The notes beneath the pieces were generated by a model. That model did not search any database, was not told where the DNA came from, and saw only the letters and a program-made list of their open reading frames with translations. Positions 11,227 to 22,618 of a stretch of DNA of 64,000 nt are shown here, in pieces (positions within the stretch are counted from its first letter, which is position 1; every line of letters starts with the position of its first letter). This DNA is from Linanthus parryae (lineage: Eukaryota > Streptophyta > Magnoliopsida > Ericales > Polemoniaceae): assembly GCA_023055425.1 (NCBI GenBank), contig JALGPY010000003.1, positions 74,747,491-74,811,490 on the forward strand, read 5' to 3'. The position numbers and the translations under genes were made by a program.

Positions 11227-11566
11227 TACGACAGGGTTGTCTCTAGCATTTTGGTGGCCCAATATATTTGAGGCCCCAAATATTTTCTAAACATGCTTTT
11301 GTATAGCAAAAACTTTGTGTAGGAACATGTTCTGCAATGTATGTGTAATATACGTGATACATACGTGTTGTCCCGCATACTTCATATTTTTATTTTATTT
11401 AACGATTTGTATATGTTACTATTTCATGAGTTCTCACATTTAATTTTTTTTTTTTTTTGAGAAAATTCTCACATTTTATTTTAAAACATCAAAATGAATT
11501 ATTTATGTGATTAATGTAAGACGTACCTCACGAAATATATATAAAATTCAAAATTATTTCAAAAAT

Positions 11567-11614
<48 letters not shown>

Positions 11615-12590
11615 TAAAGCAAGGGGAGTGACTCATTAAAAGGCATTCTTGAGCATCTTGAGCATGACATATAATTCAATTTATGTGCATGAACATATAC
11701 AATTTTTACAAGATGACTCATTAAAAGGCATTCTTAAAGTGTAAATTTAGGCTCTTTGATGAATTTTATTTCAAGATGAAATAATTCTGAAAACATACCA
11801 GAGGTGATCCAGATGGGTGGAAATAACAATCACCTTCTCGGATATTGCATACAATGATTTTAGGTTTATCATTTCTATTTTTTATTTCTTTTGTCAATTT
11901 CAATGCAGTTGTCTATGAGTTCTTATGCAAGGCTACAATATCACCAATCAATATTGTTGCAATTGGGCGAGAAATGTAAGACCAGATCTCCATCGTATTA
12001 TTTGATAATTTTTGTCATCTTGACACTGTTCATAATGCTCATTTTTCTTCCAAAACCTCCTTTGATTAGCACATAATGATTTTGAAGTTTATCGGTGTTG
12101 CATTTCTTTTGTTAATTGTTGGAATTATTTTGAACATTGAGAAGGTACCTACTCCACTAAAGCTCGATAAAAAAATTAAATTCAGACTTCCGACAGATTT
12201 GTGATAGTAGAATCGACATTCTATAATTTATGCACTAATACTTTATAAATTCGTCCATCAATTGACTTCAACTCCCAATCCTAAATTGAGATATTCCAGA
12301 ACATATCTAAACATAACATGAAAAGATTTTAATATTTTGAACATACCAATACAAAAGTTGGCATAATTTTTGTTGATACTAGAACTTCAATTTAAATTGT
12401 TCTTTCAAATTCATGCCTTTATCAAATTAAATATCAGTTTGAACTTGAACATTATCAAGAGAGAGGAAGAAAGAGTCTTCAACTCTTAGAGACTGTAAAA
12501 TAAACGACGCCGTGCTAATTTAATATTAATGTCTCCAAATAAACCATAATTACTAGGAATTACGATTGCTTCTATAATTATAAAGAAGTG
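11227..12590. other. Non-coding AT-rich spacer, probably internal to a non-autonomous Helitron or older repeats
   Basis: No gene is recognisable. It contains T10-type runs, an (AT)n tract and a 22-base direct repeat (TGACTCATTAAA...) at 11629-11650 and 11714-11735. A weak twofold similarity exists between 11860-11910 and 12075-12120 (TTTCTTTTGT...AATT with GATTTTAGGTTTATC / GATTTTGAAGTTTATC). Confidence 0.3.
11571..11608. repeat. (AT)n microsatellite
   Basis: About 19 uninterrupted AT units ending in ATGTATG. Confidence 0.95.
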
Positions 12591-12704
12591 AAGTCTCAGC
12601 ACCCTAATGCTTCCATCCCAAGTCGATAAAATCTCATGTCACATTGTACCAAAAGAAAAGCACTACAGAGACAGCCCGCGCCATGGTGCGGGATACTGAC
12701 TAGT
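12591..12704 (+). mobile_element. Helitron 3' terminus
   Basis: A GC-rich hairpin at 12675-12692 (CCCGCGCCATGGTGCGGG, one G:T pair) is followed eight bases later by CTAGT at 12700-12704 and then a T. That is the standard 3' end of plant Helitrons: a short hairpin 8-12 bases before CTRR(T), inserted between A and T. The 5' TC end was not found, so the left border here is arbitrary and no Rep/helicase coding sequence is visible. Confidence 0.65.
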
Positions 12705-12779
12705 TGTATATAAAACGCTAAACTGCTCATTTTATTTTTAAAATTTGAGTCCCTCTATTTTTAATGACCCTAAATTTCT

Positions 12780-12780
<1 letters not shown>

Positions 12781-12815
<35 letters not shown>
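12781..12815. repeat. Poly(A) run
   Basis: About 35 consecutive A bases. It may be an old retroposon tail or simple slippage; no coding retroelement is recognisable to its left. Confidence 0.9.
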
Positions 12816-12817
<2 letters not shown>

Positions 12818-13745
12818 AATGACCCTAAGCGATTGCTTTAACAGCTTAAAGTTGAGACGGCCGTGATTTGCGATCAAGTTTGTTTTGATGTATGGATGTA
12901 TGTGATGGTTACTCCTGAACTACTGGTTGTTGCAAGGAATATTATTCTATGCAATTTTGCTATTTGATTCTGTTTATTTTTCAACTCACTCCCTCCTGGT
13001 ACAAGTTGTTTGTTATACATGGACATCTTTGTTGTTATCAAAGTACATCCATAATTGCATATATTTCAACTCAAGCAGGACAACTAAGCATTGAGTCTCG
13101 AGTTCATGTCCCATTTGAAAGAAATTTTACATGGGAGAAAATAAATTACAACACAGGTAGAGTCGAAACATCTTAGGCGAATGTCTGCTACGACAAGGAA
13201 AGACAGATACCAAGGTGCAAGAATTCCGGAAAAGACTCCCCAACCAACATTGAACAGACTACAAACACTCAAGAAACTTAACTTCTGGTGCAACGGACGG
13301 GGACACCACAAGTAACACACTCCATTCATGGTTAAACCATATGAGAATTGTTTCGAGAATCTGTATTCTTTGGAAGCAAGACGTCCATTGACTATTGCTT
13401 CATCATGTATCGACGTTGAACACTTCTATCCAGCTACCTTTTTTCATATATATGAGGAAGACGCTCACTTCATCTTCTCTTTATTTATATTTGGCTTCAA
13501 ATTGAAACAACCAAGTCCATACTCACTGTGTATGCAATGACATCCCCATAACAAGGCACCAGAATTGTTGCTTGCTCTGACATGAAGAACTACTGCATAC
13601 GTCTGTAATCACGACACCTTCATTGTCCGGGTGTCACTTAAAGGTACAGTTCTGAGTTCGATAATGTGCAAAGATATATGTATAATCATGGTATGTAGCT
13701 GATACATGCTCGTGTTAGTATATAGAGAGGGAAGGACAGACACAG
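12816..13745. other. Spacer and 3' UTR of the WVD2-like gene
   Basis: No coding homology is seen on either strand. The part next to 13745 is the probable 3' UTR of the minus-strand gene. Confidence 0.4.
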
Positions 13746-16700
13746 TCAGGAGACAACACCAACAATCATGTGACCCGTTCCAAAGGGCATGTTACGCTCT
13801 TTGCCCTTCCTCAGCATCACATTATCGCTTCTTTGACCTACCACATTGTGCCTTACCTCAACTTTCTCGCCTTTTGTCACCTTGCTTTTACCAACTCCTT
13901 GGCGTCCCTGCAAGTCCATCGTGCTATCCTTTACATGGTCGTTCTTCTGACCTACCACATTGTTTGTTACAGATTGTTGATCCACATGTGTTCTGTTTCT
14001 TGGTTTTTGATTAGGAGATCTCCCACCAACTCCAGACCTTGTGTTTAGAGACTTGGTTTCTGGTTTAATCGGTTTGGTGCTACTTGATATGACCTGAAAT
14101 GGATGAAGAACAGAGGTAACTTTATCAAACAAGGCCACACACACACACAAAAAACAAGTCGTGCTAGCACTTTTGACACCCAAAAAAAGGCCACACAAAA
14201 GGTTCTGTTTTTTGGTTCTCACAAGCTGTGCTAGCTAAAATGGAAGTAGGTCTGAACATCGCTCTATATACAAAGAACAAGCTAGAAGGGAAGGGGCATA
14301 TACCATTACAGTATGAATTAGAAGATTTAGAACGGACGAACCAATTGAAGGGCATTCTTAATAGGAGTATGATCTATGAATTCAAGACAGGACCGGCATT
14401 AATGCAGATTTAATAATTTACCAATTGAGATTTCATCAAAATATGTAATTCTGCTCACGTCTCTCTGTAGATCTACATTAGAGGGATCGGGCAAACATCG
14501 GAATCCATTAGGTTGCCTAGCAATCACAGTAGAATACAATAATCATTTAAAACCCTGTGAAAATAGGGAACAACCTACCATATATGCAAACATGTCATCA
14601 GGAGGAGTTGGAGAGATTGAGAGTGAAACCACTAGAGAAGTTTCTAAAATTCAGAATGTTCAAAATGTTAATGAGAATTTGGATAAGATGGAGAGAGTTA
14701 GTGGAGGAGCCTGCAAAGAGGTGGTGGAATAGCCTTTTTCCTTTTTATATTTGGAAAAAGAGGTATACTCTCTCTCAAAGATTAACATTTTAGACATGTA
14801 GGCTGTTTGGTGGGAGGTGTCAGATATCGTGAACAGTTAAATCCCCACAGTAGATTGTTATGTAGGTATATAAATTTTAAATAAAATGCCTGGCATGGCC
14901 CAGCCTGAACCGACCCGCCTCTAGCAGATCCGGTCCTGTGGGCCGCTCCGGTCCTTTGGGTCGAGCCGGTCCTGGAGTTCAAAATACCGGCCCAGAACCA
15001 ATCATGTCAGCACAGCAATAAGAAAAAAGGAAACTGTGTAGCCTTAATTTCAGCTCTAACACAGAAGTTGTATGAAGCAGTAGGTCAATTCTTTCACATA
15101 CCTTGTTTTTATCTATGCCACGTGGAACATCATGATAGAAAGATGGCATAGGCGTCGCTTTGAAATTGAGACTTCTACGCAATTGCCTAGTCTCAGCTTC
15201 TGTCTTCTCCTGCAAAAAGTAAATGCTCAATTAAGCATCCCCTATACTTATTCCAAAATTGTACTGACATCAAAACAAAATGTAGTACTTAGTCAGTTGC
15301 AGCTTATCTAGTAGAGATCTGTTATGTTATTTAGTTTCTACATTAATCATTTCTCCTGGTACAGGTTGATCTGATTGATTTAGTATCTATTCTCTACAGT
15401 TCTCTATAAAACACTCAATAATATTGTTCTGAGCTTTTTACAGAAAACCCCCTCGCAGTTTCACCTCGCTGACACTTAGCTACATGCAGTATTGGTTTTA
15501 CCACTTATCGCCTCTGCAGTTTGTTAAATAAGTAAGTAACATTTTAGTATTTTCATACTTCAAAAGGGATGTGGTATTTTCTCATTTTTTGTCTTTTTCA
15601 TTTTTCTCACTTCCAATTTTATTGATATTTTTTTCTTTTTTATTTTCCTTCTTTTTCTTTTTCATATTTATTTAACAGAAGTTAACGGTGTTAGTCTACT
15701 TGGACCTAAGTGTGACAATTTTACAAACTGAGGAGATAATAAGTGGTAAAACCAATACTGCATGTAGCTAAGTGTCAGCGAGGCGAAACTGCGAGGGGGT
15801 TTTCTGTCAAAAGTTCTATTGTTCTTCTCATATTGTATCATGATATTAGCGTTTCAACGCTCCTACTGACGTAATATTCTTCCACCAGCTCTGACGGGGG
15901 GCGCCGCTACTGGTCGTCCGCCGGACCACCCTTAAAGCGTTCTTGTTTTGGACCTTTGAGTCCCTGTTACTAGTTTACTACTGCTATGCTGTCCTACTGG
16001 AGCATTCCTCCAATACTCCCCCTACTTCACTGCTGGGCCTAGAATACACACCACTGCTCATCTTTTCATCTTCTTCATTTCTCACTGGTCGCAACACAAA
16101 AACCACCAGCCGCCAACCCCTATGCCCACCTGGATCCGGTCAGACAGCTTCAAGGACTATGCTTTTGTTTCCGGCATCCCTCTTCGTGGCCTCAACAAAA
16201 CACAACCACCAACTCACAACCAAATCATATCCACCATCACCACCGGACCACTTATGGCCCCTGTAACTTCCATATCAGCTCCTTTTGGATCTATCCCACC
16301 TCTGTTTTCCGATTCCCCGAAACCTAATCTATCAAAAATCACCACACCCTTTCTCCATCAAATTTCCTGGTGACTCGCGCTCCACCATCGCCTCACCAAA
16401 CTCATCACTGCTACTGCTCTGTGTTTCTCCAATCACATCCGCCTTCTAGGATAAACCCATCAACAACCTACCCATCATCCCAGACATTACCACCGCTATA
16501 AATCTCTTCAGACCTACTACTATTACTATCCTTCTCACTCCCTCGCCGCTACTGCCACTTGCTAGAAAATTATTTTAACTATTTTTTTGAGCTGCCAATA
16601 ATTCTATTTCAGTATTTATAAAACGGGTAGAAAGTGGTTCAAGTTATTTCCCCGTTACGAGCCCAATGTATTTGTCATTAGGAGTTTTGGGTCATGGTGC

Positions 16701-19535
16701 ATCTTAGTGTCAGTATTATTTAATGTAGCATGGGGTGTGGGCTGGTTGGTAATTGGGCTCCTTGATAGGAGGCTCAATGACTGTTTATGTTATTAGGCCC
16801 GCCGCCTCTCTGCTCCCAAATCCCTAGCTAGCTCTCATAAATAAGACTAGTTGAGCGTTGTTAGCCTTACCAGAAAACAACAAGACAGGAGTACGAGGGG
16901 AAGATCGAGTGCTCAAGCTCTTCCAATAGGTGGAGATTCCGCAACGATTTACAATGGCTGTATCAAACGGTATGTTTTATTATTATTGTTTGTTTATTAC
17001 AATGTTTTAGCTTCTTGTATGAGATCGTGTGTATCTTGCACTGCCATCACTTTTTCCAACCCATCGTTTACCCATCCCATGTTCTATGCCTCTCGTTCTA
17101 GCTCTTTGCTTCCAAAGCTAATCAGTTAAGAGGAAGGAGAATAAGTTTTTTGGGTATTGAACTTAAAACTCTCATTTTCAAATTTTTTGAGTAGTTTCAT
17201 TTTGGCATCTAGCCGTAAAACTATTTTCTTTTTCTTCTTCTCGACACAATATGTCGTAAGACTATTTTTTTTTTCTCTCCTTCTCGACACAAAATGTCAT
17301 AAAACTATTTTCTTTTTCTCCTTATCATTTATCCTCGCTTGAGTACTCTACATATTTGATGCTAGTTTCGTCTAGTATAGCATTCTCCTTTTCCTTCGTG
17401 CATTGAGCACTTCTCTATCTGGCCTTCTCAACCATTTTGGCCCTCTTCATCATGGTCATCACAGCCACTTGGCCTTCTCCGATGTTGCTCTGGTGTCTGC
17501 ATGGCACATTGAGTTTGAGGGCGACTATAGAGATATTATCATAATAGTAGATTATTGTTAGGTTATCTAGTTTCTATTTAAGTCATTGATATTATTATCT
17601 TCTAGATTGACCTGATTGAATTTGTTTCCATCTCTATAGTTCTCTCAGAGGATCTTGTCATAGCTTAGGTTATTATAGAAAACTCAATAATAATTTTCTT
17701 CTCATATTCAATAGGAAGGTCGTTTGACATGTAAGATGACATAAGAACCCCTTGACATTTCCGGTAGCTTTGTTAACAAGTTTATTTGAGTGAAAAGGTT
17801 TTTTGTCAAAAATAAAGACATTTGGCACTGCCACAAAGAGGAAAAGTAGATATAAAAATCACAGTAAAAGATCAAGCAATCTGATCAAATAAAAGGCACC
17901 ACATCTTCAAGAAATTATCAGGGTCCATTGCAACCCATGGTAAATTCGGTGGCCGCATTGATAAGACACTAGCACAACGCGAGAACAATAGATTCACAGA
18001 GCAAGAAAGAATGAATGATAGATTTATTAAAGCTTTACATGTGATACTCTTGAGACAATGTAACTACATGTTTAGGTGGTCCTCATCAGGAGGTACTGTA
18101 TACGTGATTAAGAGCTTCAGATGTTTTGGTTTTTGGAGCACCAAGTAATTATCATGAAGAATACATAACGAGTGTATTTCTCAGCCTATTACTATTTGTC
18201 AGATTGTAGAAACATGTGATGGAAGAATATACATACCAGTGCTTTTGCTTGAAATTGATTTATCTGGGCCTCCTTTGCATGCATTTTCTCCTCCAGTTTC
18301 TTGAAAAACTGAAATCGGCGAGGAAGATGTTTGTTTGAATAATCAATGAACCTCTTCTTTTTTCATCTAAACAAAAAGATAAATAAGTGGTATGCTTCAT
18401 TACCTCTTTTCTCCTTGTAGCTCGTTCATCAATTCTGAAATTGAATGCAGCAGAGCTGTTTTTCATGCCTGGTTTAGTTGAATTCTCGGTCATCTTGTTG
18501 AGACTGCAACACATTGGCTCTATGTTAGACGACTCAGATTCTCAAAAGGTCAAAGCATTTCAGTAGTGACACTTTTGTAAGACTGCCGCATACCTGCTCC
18601 CAGTTTGACGTGCTTCAGGATATATTTTAGCTGATGCAGATGGCTTAACTTCCACAACCTTATTTGTCTTTAGTTCCTTAGCACTGCAAAAAGAGGTCAC
18701 TTTTAGTACTCTTTTCCTCGGTATTCGGAAAATGTGAACTCACTGTGTGCCAAAAGCATACTATTATACCTTCTATTATCGCGGGATGGTTTTGATTTTG
18801 ACCTTCTGGAATCCTGTGAAAATATCCAGTCAGCAACGGCGGGAAAATCGAATAAACAAGATTCACAAAGAGGCAAATGTCATCGACGAGCAAGGAAATA
18901 CATCCTTGTGGTGTACTTACCCAAAATATGGCATTATAGAGAAGCTTAGTTATCTGTTGTAGCTCAAGTAACAGCGGATAAACTAATTCCAGAATAAGAC
19001 TTCTAACCCACTTTAAACCCTTTATAGTCACTTAATTGAAATTTCGGTCATACTGAAAAATCGTGTTTCTCGTTAAGACCTTAAGCTAAAGCCTGGCAAA
19101 CTGATTTATCACGAAAGCTGAGAAGGAAAGGGAAATGCAACAGGAACTATTTTCGCATTGTATCTAAGAACAACAAAAATTCATATCTATAGAATAAAGG
19201 GTAAAAGACAAAAACCACCCCTCGAGTATGGGGTATATACAAAAAAACCCCTCGTGTTCGGGGATATACGAAGACCACCCCTGTCAGTTGACGGTCACTA
19301 ACGGCAACTAACGGAAACGCTAAATACCCATTTTACCCTCAAATGAAAAAAAAATTACCCTACTATATATATGTTTTCTTCTCCTTATTCCTTCATTCTA
19401 CCATCTCTTCTCTCTCCCTTAACCCTAAACTCTTCCTCCGTCTCTCTCTCACTATCGTGAAACTCAGAAGCCCTCTCCCCCGTCAAACCTTATCCCACCA
19501 CCTCCATCATTCCAGATCAAGATCTCCCTCTCCCT

Positions 19536-19606
<71 letters not shown>

Positions 19607-20457
19607 AGATCGAGTAAGAAAAACGAGAATCGAAGGGAAGGAGTTGAGGCGGTGATCGACCTGTACCTTCAAATCGACCTATGCCTCTCTCAACAATCAG
19701 GTGATCTGGCGACGACGGTGTTGAGGCGGCGTCGGTCCGAACAAACAGCGGCGGTGAGGTGGCGTGCGTCTCTGTCCCTCTCTCTGCTCCTCCCATCGCC
19801 AGCAACCTCACTTTCCTCCGCCAATTCGCAAACTCTGGGTCGCACCGACGGATTCTTGGGTCTCGTCAATTCGACCCAGTTGAAGGATAACAAGTTCGCC
19901 GTCTAATTCGATACGAGAATCAGATTCGAGACTCAACTGGGTCTCGTGAATTCGACTCAGTTGAGGGACGTCAAGTCGTAGCCATCGCCACCAATTCGGC
20001 CCTAGTTTCGATGAAGACCGCCGATGCAGTCCGTACGGAATCGATCTCAAGAGGGCAGAGAAGATAAGGGTAGGGTTTGGTTTGTTGTTGCTCCGTGGTG
20101 GGTCGAGAGAAGGGGCTATTTCGTTCGATTTGCTACATCGCCTGATTGTTGTTCAAATCGCATTCTTGGTCTGTACCTTCAAATCGCATTCTTTGATGAT
20201 CTGTACCTTCAAATCGCATTTTTGCTCTAGACCTGTTGTGGCTCAGATCGAAGGGAAGGAGTGACTAATTTTTGAAGGTATAGGTGGATTTGAAGGTATA
20301 GGTCGATTTGAAGGTACATATAACCTGATTGTTGTTCTTGTGGAATTTTTTCATAATAATCTTGATGTTGTTCGATACGAGACTCAGATTCGATACTCAA
20401 CTGGGTCTCAGTCAATTCGACTCAGTTGAGGAATTTTTTTCATAATAATCTTGATTA

Positions 20458-20523
<66 letters not shown>

Positions 20524-22618
20524 GGTGGTGGTGGTGGTGGTGGTGGTGGTGGTGGTGGTGGTGGTGGTGGTGGTGGTGGTTGTGGTTGTGGTTGTGGTTG
20601 TGGTTGTGGTTGTGGACACCAAGAACATCAACATAGTAAACACGAAAATACAAGGGTAAAATGGTCATAAAGAAGACAAATTGCACCCTTATAGTAAATG
20701 ATTGGAATAGAGGGGTGCTTTTCGTCTAACGTCCATCTACGGACAGGGGTGGATTTTGTCTCGACAGGGGTGGTTTTTGTATATCCCCGAACACGAGGGG
20801 TTTTTTTGTATGTACCCCATACTCGAGGGGTGGTTTTTGTCTTTTACCCTAGAATAAAACTACTTGGTGTTTCTGCAAAAACAATCTTAATCGGGCCATC
20901 GAAACCGTCGATTTCTTTAACATGTAAGCTCCACAGTGAGATGTCTCAAAGACATATTTCCTCTAATCTAATCAAGGAAATTACTCTAATGACTTTTAAA
21001 TTGGCATCTAGACAAATGCTACATCTTTTACGATTTTGTCTATTTGACTTTTTAGTACGTGCAAATTGCTAGTAATGCACAAAATGGCACAATAGAGGGC
21101 AATACTTGGTTCTTATTTACTTTGGCTCTAATAAGTTACTGCTTTTCAGTGCTCCTTTTGCGATTTCATGTAACACGCATGAGGGATTCACTTAACTGTC
21201 CTTCTCTTTCCCACTTCTTGGTTACCTTAGGAAGGTTAATGATTACATTTAGGACTGATAAAACCCATAGTCGGGAACTTACTTCCTTTAGTTTTATTTC
21301 CTTCCAGAGCAGCAGTCAATACAATAGTAATCAGATTCATGAATAAGGAGTAAGAGCTGAAAACAACCTACCTCTGCTAAAGGAGTTCTGCATATTGAAC
21401 CTGCAGTTGAAGATGTCTCTGAAGATGAGTGTCTGTCTGTTCTGGTTTGCCTTGACCCTTTGCTTATTGATCTTATAGGTTTATTTGCAGACCCTTTGGA
21501 TGAGTCTTCAGACATCTTTTTCCGATCCGTGATAGCACGAGATGGAGACTTTATCTTTGACTCCATCGGTTTGCTTTTCACTTTACCGCCAACCTGGAGT
21601 AAAAACATACACAGCAAGCATAAGTCGAGAGTAAATGCATATGCCGCGCTAATTTTTTCAAAAACATAAAAAACTCATCTAGATACAACACAAGACCTAA
21701 TTCTCCTACTACTACTACGATAAGCAGGCAGACAGTTACAAATGATCAACTAATATAGATAGACATGATAGCTCGATCGAGAAAGGTACAACACAAGTAA
21801 AACACTAACCATGACAGAAGTTTGATGTTGTTGTTTCAATGTATCTCTATGATCATCTTTATTGGTGGAATGACTATCAGCAGATTGCTGGGCTGTGTCG
21901 CTAGTTGAATCCACATCTACAGATCCCAATTCAGTGATCTCTTTTTCATTTTCTCCTGCTAGATTGTGATTTTCCTCCCGGCTATTCGCACATTTATCAT
22001 CACCTTTTCTATCCACATCAGCTATTTGCACACTTATATCGACATCTAAATTCGCGGAGCCATCATCTCTTTCTCCCTCTCCAGTCAATCCAGACCCTTC
22101 ATCACATTCTGAACCATCAAAACTCTGATCAAACTGAACAGAACTACTACTATCCTCATGAACATCTTCAGATACTTGAGGGTAAACATCCAGCCTCTTC
22201 TGAACTCCATTTTGGCAAGGAGAATAACATTGTAGGGCATTCGGGCTCGTAGCTGAAGTCGGGCTGAGTAACCCCTTCTTCTTGAAATGAGCTTCAAGGA
22301 AAGCCTTCCTTTCAGTAACTGAACCTGGCTTCAAACATCTCTCCACTTCTTCAATGTACCTATTGTGAGAGAATGAAGATCTCTTCTCCCAACACAAGGA
22401 TTCAGTTTCAAACCTCCCAAATGATATTGATCCAGAGTGTACAGTAGTATCTCCCTGCCCAATTGAAGCACAAAACAGATCAAAACCCTATGTGATCTTC
22501 ACCGTGTAATACACAAATTAAATCTAAGATCCTTAATTAAACACAAATCAAGTGTTGTTGGTACTGCTATTATTACCTGAGGACTGAAACTGAACGATTC
22601 TTCAATTTCACCGGCCAT
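13746..22618 (-). CDS. WDL7: WVD2-like / TPX2-family microtubule-associated protein, complete nine-exon gene
   Basis: Exons on the minus strand are 22577-22618, 21810-22454, 21372-21593, 18770-18813, 18594-18683, 18404-18503, 18237-18308, 15102-15209 and 13746-14093. All introns are GT-AG and the phases join, giving 556 residues from ATG at 22618 to TGA at 13746. The start MAGEIEESFSF and the next block (SGSISFGRFE, WEKRSSFSHNRYIEEVER, KPGSVTERKAFLEAHFKKK) are hallmarks of the WVD2-like 7 / MDP40 subgroup. Residues about 235-350 are basic and Ser-rich. Residues 368-441 form the TPX2 domain, with FNFRIDERATRRKEFFKKLEEK, of which KLEEK is the family signature, and a closing FKATPMPSFY. The tail is basic. 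The family binds and bundles or destabilises cortical microtubules and affects cell elongation and twisting. Two Mutator-like elements lie in introns 3 and 7; none breaks an exon. The family is secure, the exact subgroup symbol likely. Confidence 0.9.
14094..15101. other. Intron 8 of the WVD2-like gene
   Basis: About 1 kb. A (CA)n stretch at 14137-14148 and a GC-rich segment at 14890-14990 with three copies of a CCGGTCCTxTGGGxCG motif are visible. Short open stretches at 14228-14413 and 14557-14793 have no recognisable homology. Confidence 0.5.
15314..15430. repeat. Dispersed repeat copy 1 (interrupted by a MITE)
   Basis: This sequence, continued at 15826-15850, is similar to 17548-17705. 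Shared words include TTAGTTTCTA/CTAGTTTCTA, TTGA(C/T)CTGATTGA, CTCTACAGTTCTCT/CTCTATAGTTCTCT and ACTCAATAAT. Copy 2 lacks the MITE. The repeat family is not identified. Confidence 0.6.
15431..15816. mobile_element. Mutator-like MITE in intron 7 of the WVD2-like gene
   Basis: A 386-base element with about 95-base terminal inverted repeats (ACAGAAAACCCCCTCGCAG... at the left, its near-exact reverse complement at the right), reaching outward to GAGCTTTT / AAAAGTTC. It is flanked by the 9-base direct repeat TATTGTTCT at 15422-15430 and 15817-15825. A 9-base target duplication with long TIRs indicates a Mutator-type transposase. It has no coding capacity; the centre is T-rich with several TTTTTC runs. 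Confidence 0.85.
15851..17547. other. Intron 7 middle part, probable decayed retroelement material
   Basis: No gene was recognised. 15990-16560 is C/A-rich with short open stretches lacking homology. 16640-16960 looks LTR-like (GGGCTCCTTGATAGGAGG, TAAATAAGACTAG as possible TATA context) without confirmed borders. 17205-17325 contains a tandem-like triplication of TAAAACTATTTTCTTTTTCT separated by CTCGACACAAxATGTC. Confidence 0.35.
17548..17705. repeat. Dispersed repeat copy 2 (uninterrupted)
   Basis: Partner of 15314-15430 plus 15826-15850. It reads straight through the place where the Mutator-like MITE sits in copy 1, so it serves as an empty-site reference. Confidence 0.6.
19539..19603. 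repeat. (CT)n microsatellite inside the Mutator-like element
   Basis: About 32 CT units, uninterrupted. Confidence 0.95.
20458..20613. repeat. (GTT)n-(GTG)n-(GTTGTG)n compound microsatellite
   Basis: Roughly 21 GTT units, then about 20 GTG units, then about six GTTGTG units. It causes long apparent open frames encoding poly-Val, poly-His, poly-Thr or poly-Asn, which are not genes. Confidence 0.95.

Larger units (their letters stand above)
19199..20849. mobile_element. Non-autonomous Mutator-like element in intron 3 of the WVD2-like gene
   Basis: A 1651-base element with terminal inverted repeats of about 90 bases. The left end starts GGGTAAAAGACAAAAACC and continues with CCCCTCGAGTATGGGGTA; the right end is its reverse complement with only a few differences. 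A perfect 9-base duplication TAGAATAAA flanks it at 19190-19198 and 20850-20858. No transposase is encoded. The interior has a CT tract, a large GTT/GTG/GTTGTG microsatellite and several small repeats of TACCTTCAAATCG in both orientations. Two similar segments around an ACTCAACTGGGTCTC core lie at 19905-19975 and 20370-20430. Open stretches inside are products of the simple repeats. Confidence 0.92.

Noticed and set aside
13770..14048. Plus-strand open frames at 13706-14048
   Set aside because: They are antisense to the last exon of the WVD2-like gene, which joins in phase with eight other exons.
19343..19906. 187-codon open frame on the plus strand
   Set aside because: It lies inside the Mutator-like element and is carried by the CT repeat; there is no homology and no splice context.
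20408..20686. Long open frames with poly-His/poly-Asn, poly-Val or poly-Thr on both strands
   Set aside because: They are translations of the GTT/GTG/GTTGTG microsatellite inside a Mutator-like element and are open in several frames at once.
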